The notes under the pieces were generated by a model. The model was not told the DNA's origin, searched no databases, and was given only the letters and a program-made list of their open reading frames with translations. This document shows, in pieces, positions 44,226 to 55,244 of a DNA stretch of 64,000 nt. The first letter of the stretch is position 1, and every line of letters starts with the position of its first letter. Source of the stretch: Flaccisagitta enflata (Eukaryota; Chaetognatha; Sagittoidea; Aphragmophora); NCBI GenBank assembly GCA_965153355.1, contig OZ231126.1:71486001-71550000 (forward strand). The letters are read 5' to 3'. The translations under genes and the position numbers were made by a program.

Positions 44226-45936
44226 CTTTTGCAACTATCTTTTTTTTAGATATACCAATAAACATTTGTGCAAGTTACATCATTTTTTTGGTCTAGGATT
44301 GCTTGCGAGTGAATAATAGACCTGATAAAATTGATCTTTTTCCAGGGGTGTATATAATTCCATAACCTTTGATTATTTTCCCCCCCCCTGCCTTTGATTT
44401 TCTTCCCCGCAACTCATCGCGTCGCATTACTAAATCCATGATTTTCTTCCCCATAAACCACTAAAACTGGGTGTTTAAGGTTTAAATAGTGTTAAATTGT
44501 GTTTAACTTGTCATGTTTTATGATTTTTTACTGCCAAAGATTATATTTTCCCCAAGTTTTCTTTTTTTTTCTCTTTTTTCCTCCTTCCTTTTCCTTCTCT
44601 TTCTCCAAACCCTTTGATTATTTTCCCCCCCCCACCGGGTGGGGGAATACGGAACAATATACAGGCCTGTCTTTTTCAGAAACAATTGCTTGGTTTGTTG
44701 AAAGAGAGCAAGACTCATACACCTAAAAGCCTGATTTTATGTATTAACATAGAAGTAGAAAACAGTAGATCTAGTGATATCATTGAATAGTATATATAAA
44801 ATACAAATTGAAATTGAAATTTCATCAATTGCAAAATAAAACTGTGAGAATCTTCTATTATACTGTTTAAAATCAATGAAACAACTCATGGTCACAAAAA
44901 TTAATATGAAATTTCGATTTATATTATCAATGAATTTTATTTTTTTATTTTTTTATTTTCCCTCTTTTTCTGTATGAGTTTATAAGTTAAGTAGATAGTA
45001 ACAATTTTGAAGCGGAAGCGGAAGCGGAAGCGGAAGCTGTGCCTTGTAAAATGGTGGAAGCGGAAGCAGAAGCGGAAGCTATAGTATTCAAAATGGTGGA
45101 AGCGGAAGCGGAAGCGGAAGCTGTCCTTTTTCAAAAGGGTCTTTTGGAAGCGGAAGCGGAAGCGATCCAAAAATCTACCGCTTCTGCATCTCTATTTGTA
45201 ACCTTAATTTTTTTTCCTTATCTTTGTTTTTTGTATCTAACCTAATTAAAGGATACTTAATTCCTTGAACATATTTTGCTGTAAAAAAAAATAAGTCATG
45301 AAATCAAAGTGCATAAAGACATTAATTTGGAGTGTTCTAACTCAGACCATTGGATTCAGCAGAAAATTTTACCTATCTTAGACAATAAGAACAGCTCAAT
45401 CAGACAATTTTTACAGGTTCTACAGCTATTTTAAGTTTTTAAGACGGCGATCCTGCGAAGGCAACATTTGTGTTTCACAGAGGTTCAAAAATGAACATTT
45501 ATAACAGATAAAACTGATTGAACTAGATGATATAAGTATTTGAGATATGTCATCAGTAAAAATTTGAATGCAAAATCAGCATCCATTTACAAATTACACA
45601 AGATTTACCTATAAATTAGTGATATTAGCAAAATTAGTTATGATTTGTATAAAACAATATATCATTAATATGTGATTGACTTACTTTTAGCATAAAAAAA
45701 TACAAAAAAATACATAATCTGAAAGAATTTTCGTTCAATACCAAAGGTTATGATGACCAAAAACAGCTTCAGTTATATACAAAATTAAGAATCATGAAGA
45801 CAGCAAATTTTGTGTTCAAAAGAGGTTTGTCATATTTAGCGCATGGCGTAGGAAATTTGGACATACAATATCTTCCATGTTTTGATGGCCCCCAATAGCG
45901 TGTCATACACTGTCGATTCAATTCTTGCATCGTTAA

Positions 45937-45937
45937 C

Positions 45938-45985
<48 letters not shown>

Positions 45986-46012
45986 CCTCTATCTCTCTCT
46001 CTCTCTCTCTTA

Positions 46013-46068
<56 letters not shown>

Positions 46069-46095
46069 AACACACACACACAAACACACACACAC
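45937..46095. repeat. (GTCT)n(CT)n(CGCA)n(CA)n compound microsatellite
   Basis: Successive short arrays in the centre of P1. Open frames across them are artefacts. Confidence 0.93.
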
Positions 46096-46145
46096 AATCA
46101 CACACAGCGCGTTCGTAAACACACACACATCGAAAGCATTTTTTT

Positions 46146-46323
46146 AGTCGCGGACAAGCGACTCTATTAGAGGCTTTGTCTGTCTGTCCGTTGGTCGGTC
46201 GGTTGGTCGGTCGGTTGGTTGGTTGGTCCATCACGCTCGAGTCGAAAAGTAGGAAAACACGCATTTCCACCCCTGCCCACCCGTCCGCAACTGGTATTGG
46301 CCGTGTATCCGGCCTCGTTTTAT
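46146..46323 (+). mobile_element. A/E-type hairpin element, mixed stems
   Basis: Head AGTCGCGGACAAGCGACT, GTTGGTCGGTCGGTTGG run, GAGTCGAAAAGTAGGAAAAC core, tail CCGTCCGCAACTGG, GTATCCGGCCTCGTTTT. Here the head is E-like and the tail A-like, so one pair is mismatched: an exception to the covariation. Confidence 0.75.
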
Positions 46324-46379
46324 TCGACCTCGGAACAAGCCGGGGTTTGTTGTTTTTCGGCCAATTTGATTGGTCAAGA

Positions 46380-46382
<3 letters not shown>

Positions 46383-46442
<60 letters not shown>

Positions 46443-46541
46443 CAGAATCCAGTCTATTCGTTTGGGCGTCAAATTTTTGACAATGACAGTAGCGATGACG
46501 ACTTTGTTAACAATAACAACAACAACAACAACAACAACAAC
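46383..46541. repeat. (CT)n and (CAA)n
   Basis: CT array 46383-46440 and CAA array 46508-46541, separated by about 67 bp. Not coding. Confidence 0.9.
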
Positions 46542-46689
46542 CGTAAAAAGAACAGTGATGACGTTCCGTTGAGACTTGAAAACAATCACGAAAGACTTAC
46601 GTTTAAGAAATAAAAGTTCCCATTTGTGCACTGACATGAGGTCGGTCGAAATTCTAAATTTGCATAGAAAATGAAAAAATGGAAAAAAT

Positions 46690-46735
46690 AAAAACATAGT
46701 TCTCTTCCAAAATCAATTACGGAGAGAACTATGTT
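46690..46735. repeat. hairpin AAAACATAGTTCTC...GAGAACTATGTTTT
   Basis: Two perfect inverted 15-base arms around an 18-base spacer near the middle of P1. It may be the tip of another foldback. Confidence 0.7.
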
Positions 46736-47699
46736 TTTCAAAATGCAAAATGTTGCTGCTTTTGAGAGTCTTAGAATTTCGACCGCAGTAAAACATTTTT
46801 TCTGAATCTTTATAATTCTGTCATCAGATTTGAATTTTTTTTATTTCCTGCTGTTCAGGCTGACTTTTAGTGGTTTTTTTTGTTGAACTACTCTCTCAGG
46901 GATACTAGTAAGCTAAAATATTGCTTCACCGATAGTTCAATTGATTTCCGATATCAGAAAATGACTTTTTCCTGATTATCTAAAAATTTGCAAATTAATT
47001 TTGTCAGCCGACATGGGAGACATTATTGATCAACCTTGGGGCTCAGGATAAAAAGTGGCCCTAGATGTCGCTTGGGTGTCTAACTAGGAACCCTGAGGGG
47101 GGATTAAAAGGTTTAATCAGGTAAGATGCGGCTTTATCCTCTGTATATATCAGTAAATGTACAATGTCATCTCAAAATTTGTAAGCGGAATTTCATCAAA
47201 AAACCTCATTTTCCTGCCTTTTTATTTTCGAAAAGCCTATCAAAAGGCGACTTTAAGCATATTTTTGAATACAGATGTGTATATACAGTGTATCTGGTGA
47301 CAATTCGTCTCATAGAAGTGCTAGTTGCTGAATAATTGATCCAGTATAAAGGAAAAACTAGGCTGAAACACATCAATTGTCTTAAAATAATTTTGGACAA
47401 TTGTCCTTAAAAACTTTAAATGGCCATAAAACCTGAAATTTTTATATGATTGAGCTGTTTTTGTTGTCTAGGATAGATAAAATTTTCTGCTAAATCCAAT
47501 GGTCTGGGTTAGAACACTCCAAATTGATGTCTTCATGCACTTTGATTTCACGAGTTATTTTTTTTGACAGCAAAATATGTTCAAGGAATTAAGTATCTTT
47601 TTATAAAGTTAGGTACAAAAAATAAAGTTTGAGAAATGAAATTAGAATAACAAAAATCAATCCTCCAGTTTTAGCTGGGTTTGCTCGGAAGGTACTGTA

Positions 47700-49027
47700 T
47701 CAAGAAGGAACACCGAGACCCGATGCAATGGAATCTCTCCTTTTTCCCTAATTTGCATAATGCAGTCAGTTCTCAACTATGGCTACAGAAGTTTCGTTGA
47801 GAACATTTGCTCATGAAACTTCCTAGCATAAACGAATGTTTTTGTTATAAGAGAGAAGTGGATATGCTTTAAGTGAGGTACTTAATCGTTATTAGCTACT
47901 TGAAGATTAACTGACAAGCTGAGACTCTAATTGAACCCAACAGCGTCTATTGTGCTTTTTGTTAGCGAAAAGTGTTATGAACAATGAACATACAAGGATT
48001 TGAACGCAGATTTTTTGCCATCATTCGTCATTTTTCAAGTCGGATGTCCTCCGTAACTTACATGACAATCTGAGACAAAAACGCATATTGACCTACCCTA
48101 CCCCTATGTGTGAAAGCATAGGTCATTGGTCCCTTCGGGGCTGCTGCCCAAAAAGCGAGGAAGGGTGGCACCATAAGGGGGGGAGGGATAAGGGGCTAGG
48201 GGGTGTTGCCTAAGGAGCTAGTGGGGGGCCCGCCATTTCTATCCACGGCCCTGTTTATGTCGGGCTTGAATATGTATCGCTTGTCACATGAAACAGGTTA
48301 GTTTTGCTCTGAATTTGAATTCAACTGCCTGTAGGAAAGAAACGTTACGGCCATGCGCCAGTATCTGTTACCGGTAGTGACTTTGATGGAAAGAGCTTGA
48401 AATTCTTCTTTGGCTCTCGTCGGAAAAACAATATACCAAAGCAACTACGATCTTTGATAATGATATTACTGACATGATATTTGACACAATATCCTCTTCT
48501 TGCACTCAGAGTTAGAGTCCGGGGATATGAAGGTCAACTAAAGAGCTGACTTTAAAATTGTTTTTCAATCTAAGGCATTTCAAGTATAAGATGGTCAATT
48601 TTTTTCCACTGATGTTTCTTGTCAGGTTTGGAAGATATTCAGCTTTTCTTACTCGATCCACTTCCTTTGTCACATGATGATGTATGTAAAGGTGATTTTT
48701 AAGTAGCAATTTTCCTCATTGTGGTTGATGTCTCTCTATGCTTTAGTGAGTTACGCACATGCATTACCTCTCACATAAACTTTTTTTCCCGGCGCAAAAT
48801 TGCGTCGCACTGACTGCTGCAAGCAGTCACACCCTGTGTATCAGCTCATCTGTCCGTCCATTTTTTAGTTGGTTTTAGTCAGACTGTGTCTCCCTCTTGG
48901 TGTGCAATGATACATAGGAAATTCAACTCTGACATAGAGAAATTGACAGAGGAGTCGAGTTTTAGAAAAAAGTCAAAGGATGAATGTTACTTTTTTCCCC
49001 ACTTTTTTTTATAAGAAAAGCTTGTCA
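47700..49027. other. no gene; two hairpin-element relics
   Basis: 48107-48155 is an F1c end (GTGTGAAAGCATAGGTCATT, then GGGGCTGCTGCCCAAAAA). 48789-48870 has GCGCAAAATTGCGTCGC and the hairpin TGACTGCT-GC-AAGCAGTCA followed by CTGTCCGTCC, a further head type. Nothing else recognised. Confidence 0.5.
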
Positions 49028-49029
49028 TA

Positions 49030-49646
49030 CAGTACATTCCGAGCAAAACCAACTAAAACTGGAAGATGAATTAAATTAAGTTTAATTTTATTTTCCTAGC
49101 TTCATTTTAGGTATCTAAGCTAGTTGAAGGATACTTAATTCCTTGAACATATTTGGCTGTCAAAAAGATAACTCTTGAAATCAAAGTCTATGAAGATGTT
49201 ATTTTAGATCATTCTAACCCAAACCATTAGATTCAGCGTAAAATTTTATATATCCTGGAAAGAAAGATCAGCTCAATCGGACAATTTTTACAGGTTTTAC
49301 AGTTATTTTATGTTTTTTTATGACAATTGTCCCAAGTTCTTGTAGGACAAATGTCCTAAAAACTTAAAATGGTCGTTAAACCTGTAAAAATTGTCCGATT
49401 GAGCTGATCTTTTTCCAAGATATGTAATATTTTCCGCCGAATCTAATAGTCTGGGTTAAAACGCTCCAAAATGATATCTTCATAAACTTTGAATTCAAGA
49501 GTTATTTTTCTTTTTACAGCAAAATATATTTAAGAAATTAAGTGTCCTTAAACCGACTTTAATACAAAAAATAAAGCTATTGATATGAAATTAAAGTAAC
49601 AAAAATTTATCCTCCAGTTTTAGTTGGGTTTGCTCCGAATGTACTG
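49030..49646. mobile_element. TA-flanked full-length foldback P2
   Basis: CAGTACATTCCGAGCAAAAC and its near inverse, TA on both sides (49028-49029, 49647-49648). The two halves are inverted copies along almost the whole 617 bp (for example GATCAGCTCAATCGGACAAT against ATTGTCCGATTGAGCTGATC). Its transcript would be one long hairpin. Compact relative of P1. Confidence 0.85.
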
Positions 49647-49648
49647 TA

Positions 49649-50109
49649 CATGAAAACTGGTTTTGCTTTAGACTGTTGATTTCCTCAGTTACATTGAGCA
49701 ACCTCACTTTATCCTAAGAGCTGAAAATCCATTTTGAGCAAGCTTCATATTCCACGCTGTGTTTGCCCTCTAGCTTATGTCAAGAGTTAAAGATACACTT
49801 GCCCACCTGTTTGTGGCGATATTGTAGAATTTTTTATGTGGATTGATTTGATATTTCAAGATACTTTCTTGCTATTCTAGAAGTTGAGGTATCCAAGATA
49901 AGAACTGGTTTTTGATATTCACAATTTCCTTCTTTGGGAAAGTGTATGGCTATTCCAAACATGTAAAATATTGAGTTTTTTCCTCATCACAATGAAATGT
50001 ATGAACGTTGACGTTGTTTTTGTCCCCAACGAACAGTTTTTGTCGGTAACTATGAAGTAGCCTGTTCGTGTAGTCTGTTCGTTCGTTTGTCGGCGTTTAA
50101 AACCTTCTC
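49649..50109. other. spacer with one stray 84-bp satellite unit
   Basis: 49990-50025 (CCTCATCACAATGAAATGTA and TGAACGTTGACGTTG) matches the satellite at 58856-59550. No gene. Confidence 0.5.
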
Positions 50110-50562
50110 ATATCTTTGGAACCAGACTTCAGAATTTGATGAAACTTTGCTGGGGTTGTTTATAGGTCAATAGGAGCTTGTGTACAAATTTTCAAAAAAA
50201 TTCATTAACTTTTACTACCCTTTGCCTATCATTTTTGTTATAATATTTAGCTGGGACTTAAGTGGTTTACATAGGTAGAGGGTAGTAAAGGTTAATGAAT
50301 TTTTTTTTAATTTGGTATACAAGTAGAGGGTACTAAATAAACAACCCCTGCAAAATTCGAATTAAATCTGAAGTCTGGTTTATGAGATATTAGCTTTTTT
50401 ATGTAGTAATATGTTACTATGACTTAGGCAGTTTACATAAGCAAAGGGTAGCAAAGTTATGTGAATTCGTTTTTAATTTGGTATACAAGTAAAGGATATT
50501 AATTGAACTGCCCCTGCAAAATTTGAATTAAATCTGAAGTCTGGTTTATAAGATATTAGCTT
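50110..50562. repeat. inverted and tandem repeat that hosts the LINE
   Basis: An inverted pair (ACCAGACTTCAGAATTTGAT against AAATCTGAAGTCTGGTT) is followed by two tandem units of about 178 bp with GATATTAGCTT and ATGTAGTAATATGTTACTA. The next unit is cut at 50562 and resumes at about 54805, which marks the LINE insertion. Confidence 0.75.
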
Positions 50563-52175
50563 AGCCGACGAAGAGACAGACTTTCTAAACTAAGAGGACG
50601 ACGAGATGACTACAAATCTATTAGGAATGAAATAGTTAGTGACTGTCGCAAAGCTGAAAGGGATTATTACAAGAAAAAAATTTCGGACAATTGGAACAAC
50701 ATTAAGGAACAATGGAATGTTTTAAGGAAGATAATGGGCAAGCACAACGACAAATCAGACCTACCATCTGCCTTCAAACATGACAACAACTGGATAACTG
50801 ATAAACAACATATATCTAACAGCTTCAACCAATACTACTCTAGTGTTGGACCAGATACAAACAGAAGTGTTGGAAATTCTAAAAAGGATCCAAAGTTTTA
50901 TCTATTTAAGAACAGGGAAAGAGTAAGTGACCAGTTGATGACGGGTCGTTTTACTGAACAAGATATAGTTGATGCATGTAGACTGCTACGCCCTAAGTCT
51001 AGCTGTGACGCCTACGGACTGTCGCAGAAGGTTCTATTGCAAGACATGGATATTCTTACACCTATGTTTGTGCATCTTATAAATTGCTCGCTTTCTGCCG
51101 GCATTTGCCCAGATATGAGCAAAATTGCAAGGGTTATTCCCGTCTTTAAAAACAAGGGTGAAAACTACTTGTTTTCTAACTATCGACCCATATCCATGCT
51201 TCCAGTTTTTTCAAAAATCATAGAAAAATTAATATACAACAAGATTTTTAATTTCCTGGTGCGCTATGAAATTCTCTTCAAATCCCAATATGGGTTTAGA
51301 CGTGGTCATAATACCACTCATGCTACATTAGACTTTTTAAAAACAGTTGAAGCAGCACTTAAGCAAGGGGAGCTTGCTGTTGGTGTGTTTTGTGATCTGA
51401 GTAAGGCCTTCGATACTCTTGATCATGAAATACTATTGTCAAAACTTGACCACTATGGTATTAGAGGTAAATGGTTATCATGGATCAGATCATACCTGAC
51501 AAACAGACAGCAATATGTTGACGTGGATGGTGTTAATAGCTCTTTGTTGCCTATCACAGTGGGAGTACCTCAAGGAAGTATTCTGGGGCCCCTACTTTTT
51601 CTTATATACATTAATGATCTCCCTGCCGCCCTTGATAAACTCATCCCGGTTATGTTTGCTGATGACACAAATCTCGTGCTCAGAGGCAAAAATTTACCTG
51701 AGGTGGTAGCCACACTTAATCATGAACTTGAAAGCCTGAATGATTACTTCAAAGCTAACAAATTAAAGCTCAATGCTGGAAAAACTAAACTTGTCTGCTT
51801 TAGAAAGAAAAACTTTCCTTTTGTTCAAGAAGATCTTGATGTGGTACTAGATGATACAAAAATTGAATGTGAAAAAAATACTACGTTTTTAGGTATAACT
51901 CTTGATGAGCATCTTACATGGGAGGACCACTGTAACAAGGTAGCGAATAAAATGGCAAGAAATACGGGAGTTCTCAATCGCATAAAAAATCAAGTACCCT
52001 CAACTTCCTTACTTACCATATACAACTCACTCATTTTCTCACATTTTTCATATGGTTTAGAGGCTTGGGGAGCAACAAGTGCCAAGAACCTAAAACGAAT
52101 TACCGGTATCCAGAAAAAAGCTGTGAGAATTATCGAAAAATCTCATTGGCTTGCACACACTGAGCCAAGAATGAA
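50563..52175 (+). pseudogene. LINE reverse transcriptase, N-terminal part
   Basis: Open from 50563; the ATG at 50734 is internal. Upstream basic helix RRRDRLSKLRGRRDDYKS, then fingers (SNYRPISMLPVFSKIIEKLI), motif A in LSKAFDTLDHEILL, motif B VPQGSILGPLLF, and catalytic FADD, then the thumb. The conserved ITGIQKKAVRIIEKS block follows and the frame is cut at HTEPRM. No endonuclease domain precedes it. All catalytic motifs seen are intact, so decay is recent. It converts element RNA to DNA in the nucleus in its family; this copy cannot work alone. Confidence 0.9.
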
Positions 52176-52993
52176 TAGCAGCCCAAAGGCAGTAAGTGGT
52201 CAGCGGTACCCGTGCCCTGCTTAGGTAGAAAGTGATTAAGGTTGAGAGGGAGCAGGGCAGCGGCCCCGAAGGGGACAAAGTCCTGTAGAACCCAGGGGGA
52301 ATCTGTCCATCCGTCCATCCGTCCGTCCGTCCGTCTGTCCTGTTGTCTGCCTTTCTTCTGTCCAGGAAGCCCTGTTATTCAAATTTTCATTGAATACCAT
52401 GGAGAAATGACAAAAGGCACTATATGGACAACGGTACCCTTGCCCTTATTGTATAGTTTGTAGGTTAAGTTGAGAGAGGAGCAGGCCAGGATCTGGGTCT
52501 CTGAGGCCAGAATCTGGGTCTCACAGACCAATTTCTTGGTCTCAGAGGCAAGGATTTCAGTCTCTGAGGCCAGGATTTGCGCCTCTGAGGCTTAGATTCA
52601 GGTCTTTGAGGCCAGAACCTAGGTCTTGAAGGTCAGAATCTGGGTCCCAAAGGTAAGGATCTGGGTCTTTAAGGCTTGAATGTGGGTTTTGGAAGCCAGG
52701 ATCTAAGTTTAAGGGGCCAAAATGATAAAACTCAGGCCAGATTTCAGGTTTCCTAGCCAGATTTGGTCCATTTTACCTGGTCTTGGGCCATTTTTGCCTG
52801 GATTTGACCCATTTTGGCAGGATTTGGGCCATTTTGCTTGGATTTGGGCCATACAGTTTGGATTTGGGCCCCGAAGGAGACGAAGCCCTGAGGGTGGGGT
52901 GAGGGGGGGGGACGTACGGACGTACGGACGTACGGACGGACAGATTCCCCCTGTGTTCTACAGGACTTCGTCCCCTTCGGGGCCGCTGCCCAA
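52176..52993 (-). mobile_element. F1 element (800-bp subfamily) inside the LINE
   Basis: Reverse orientation: tail TAGCAGCCCAAAGGC at 52176, GCAGGGCAGCGGCCCC inverted block at about 52252, GTCC run, CATTGAATACCATGGAG block, body units, and the head CCGCTGCCCAAA at the right. Removing it rejoins the reverse-transcriptase frame exactly between ATGAA and AAACCTAG. Confidence 0.9.
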
Positions 52994-53372
52994 AAACCTA
53001 GAATTACTAAAAGTTAAAGACCAGCACCAATTCCAATGTCTCACTATGATGTATAATATGATAAAAGGAGTAAGTCCAGATGTATTCAATTATCGGCAGA
53101 ATCTTAATACTAACCTTAGTCAACGTGGCCTAAGATCGTCCGTGTCGCATCCAGACAATGTAAGACTACCTGCACACTCCTGCTCACACAACAAAACATC
53201 TTTCCAGACTGCTGCACCCAATTTTTGGAATGAAATTTCAGAGGAGCATAAAAGAATAGACTCCACAAAACGTTTTAAGAAACAAACTAAAAGCACCCTT
53301 CTCCAGACTTACTCTGAGAAGTGCATATGTACCAATCCCCTCTGTGTTGATAGGAGATTTCACCAGGCATAA
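52994..53372 (+). pseudogene. LINE reverse transcriptase, C-terminal part
   Basis: Continues in register after the F1 insertion: LELLKVKDQHQFQCLTMMYN, then the conserved tail with APNFWNEISEEHKRIDS and FKKQTKSTLLQTYSEK, ending in a Cys-rich CICTNPLCVDRRFH and TAA. This is the usual C-terminal domain of CR1/Jockey-type enzymes. An upstream open stretch from 52722 belongs to the F1 element and is not part of the protein. Confidence 0.85.
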
Positions 53373-54804
53373 TATTCAACTAACACATTTCCTAATTTGC
53401 ATTTTTTACTTTCAACATGACAGCTTCCGTAAAAGTTCTTTGTCTACACTGACCCTTGCCACCGTCAATCCTGTTTGTCCTCGATTGTACACTTTCCCCC
53501 TTGTCTCTGATTGTCTCTGATTGTTTTGGTAATGTCCTTTGGTCCACTTCCCGTTTTGTTTAATTCCCCTGCTCCTGCTGTCCCACTTCCCTCTCGTTGT
53601 CCAAATTCATTCTATTTGTTTTGTTTTGTTGAATCAGTTATTGTCGCTAAGTTTTCCCCCGTATTCTAAAGATTTTTTTTTTCTTTCCCATTAATCATCA
53701 GGATTGTCATCAAAGGCCGCACGGTCAGGAAACAACGACTGCAACAAGAAAATTGGGCATCGCTCACGTTGGTGCCCTTCACACCAAGCTTCCAAACAAT
53801 TCAGGAAAGTTTATTTCCATTTTAAAGTTTACAGTAAAGACGTTTTTAAAACCTCTAGCATTCATAGCCACCGGATTGGAGAAAAAAAAATCAAAAATAA
53901 ATTATTCATACCCTAAACATAGACATTATCTGATCCAACAGGCTATGGCCACAAAACCCTGGCTTTGACCCTGGTCATTGCCTCAAAACCCTGGCTCAAC
54001 CCGTTCCTCCCGGGTAGCTATAAACTTCCTCTCTTTATTGCTCTTAAAACAAACGAATAAATTGTATGAATAGATTTGTCTGTTGAATCTTTGAATAAAA
54101 AGCATATTTGAATGTGAGATGTGAGCCCTAGATCGCGGTTGATTTGCTTGAACTTGTCAGCATGTTAAAAAAAGGCTTTATGTATTTTATCAATGTGCGT
54201 GTTGGGCTCATTTGAGTGGACTGTGATAAAAGCCCAAAGTTGATTAAATTAAGTAAGTGGAAACATCCGCTTGGTCTTGCCTTCAAGTATGTCATCTGTA
54301 TCTATATTCCCCTCTCCTAGATTTCTCCCACCGCCTACCACGCAGCATCGTTATTTACCGGGGCCGTTCACGTTATTCTTCAACTCCATGGTGGACGGGA
54401 AATCAGAAGGGGGAAAACAAATGTTAAACAACAACAACAGCAATTCAAACTCCACAACAACATCAGCAACAAACTCAGCAACAAACTCACAACAACGGTA
54501 ACAACAACAGTAACAACCAAAACAAACACAGCAAACTCAACAACAACCTCAACTTCAACTCAAACTCTTCCACAAGAAGTCACAACTTCTTTCGGGTTAC
54601 ATAATCGACAAGCTTCCATCAACGTGCTCAATGAACGCAATTTCCTAAATATTTCTATCACCTCTGTATCATTGTATATTGTGTCTAACTACTAATTTGG
54701 ATTAATGGCTTATTTGTAATCCTTCCGATAAATTCTATTGTAAAATCGTCATTCCCCCCATGTGTTCGGAGAATAAATTCATTTTCATTTTCATTTTCAA
54801 ATTA
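53373..54804 (+). other. LINE 3' region, possibly with transduced DNA
   Basis: Pyrimidine-rich 3' UTR (53373-53690), then DNA with an acceptor-like CATTAATCATCAG (53701) and Gln/Asn-rich CAA/AAC frames (54425-54560), and finally the polyadenylation-like AATAAA and (ATTTTC)n tail at 54773-54800. The central part could be a nested insertion or a transduced gene fragment; not resolved. Confidence 0.45.
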
Positions 54805-54935
54805 ATGTAGTAATATGTTACTAGGACTTAGGCGATTTGTATAGAGGATTGGAGTTGATGAATTTGTTTACTTGCTCATTTATTACATTCTGATTTTTCT
54901 TTAGGTTTGCCATCATGGATTTCAAGATTCATCTT

Positions 54936-55170
54936 CAACTACTGTCATCATCTTCAACTACTGTCATCATCTTCAACTACTGTCATCATCTTCAACTACT
55001 GTCATCATCTTCAACTACTGTCATCATCTTCAACTACTGTCATCATCTTCAACTACTGTCATCATTTTCAACTACTGTCATCATTTTCAACTACTGTCAT
55101 CATTTTCAACTACTGTCATCATCTTCAACTACTGTCATCATCTTCAACTACTGTCATCATCTTCAACTAC
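54936..55170 (+). repeat. 19-bp minisatellite, about 12 units
   Basis: CTTCAACTACTGTCATCAT repeats with an occasional C-to-T change. As 19 is not a multiple of 3, every frame stays open and repeats after 57 bp, which explains the long Ser/Thr/Leu frames. It resumes, diverged, at 58375. Confidence 0.95.
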
Positions 55171-55190
55171 CTATGGCAAAAAAAAAAAAC

Positions 55191-55203
55191 CAAACAGTTA
55201 CTT
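55191..55203 (+). other. 13-bp target duplication of the Penelope element, left
   Basis: CAAACAGTTACTT is repeated exactly at 57068-57080 and brackets the element. Confidence 0.85.
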
Positions 55204-55244
55204 GGCTGGCGAATCGTCATCGCAAGCACCGGTAGTAGAACTAG

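Larger units (their letters stand above)
42925..45194. mobile_element. hAT-like element made of GGAAGC hexamers
   Basis: Terminal TAGAGATGCAGAAGCGG and its exact inverse CCGCTTCTGCATCTCTA, flanked by TTTGTAAT / TTTGTAAC (7 of 8 identical; 42917-42924, 45195-45202). The subterminal zones are (GGAAGC)n arrays (42930-43090 and 45010-45165), with an inverse (GCTTCC)n block at 43112-43135. An 8-bp duplication and TAGAGATG tip fit hAT. The interior has a CT microsatellite and an F1c element; no transposase. Confidence 0.75.
42874..47697. mobile_element. TA-flanked foldback P1 with nested insertions
   Basis: The ends are CAGTACCTTCCGAGCAAACC and its near inverse GGTTTGCTCGGAAGGTACTG, with TA on both sides (42872-42873, 47698-47699). 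After the nested element 42925-45194 the left arm resumes (CTTAATTCCTTGAACATATT at about 45258) and is mirrored at about 47335-47600. The same family in compact form is 49030-49646. No transposase is seen; a TA duplication and CAGT tip suggest a Tc1/mariner-type origin. Confidence 0.8.
50563..54804 (+). mobile_element. 5'-truncated CR1/Jockey-group LINE with nested insertion
   Basis: The interval between GATATTAGCTT (ends 50562) and ATGTAGTAATATG (54805) contains a reverse transcriptase without its endonuclease, a nested F1 element, the enzyme's C-terminus and a 3' region ending GAATAAATTCATTTTCATTT. Target-primed, 5'-truncated insertion with a short 3' repeat tail is normal for these LINEs. 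About 1 kb of the 3' region (53700-54620) may be another insertion. Confidence 0.75.

Noticed and set aside
45039-45245. EAEAEA-repeat protein
   Set aside because: Translation of the (GGAAGC)n hexamer inside a hAT-like element.
52722-53372. A 216-codon frame read as one protein
   Set aside because: Its first 90 codons are F1 element DNA fused by chance to the C-terminal part of the LINE reverse transcriptase.
54936-55170. CRISPR-like array of 19-bp repeats
   Set aside because: There are no unique spacers; units abut directly, and the setting is an animal-type genome.
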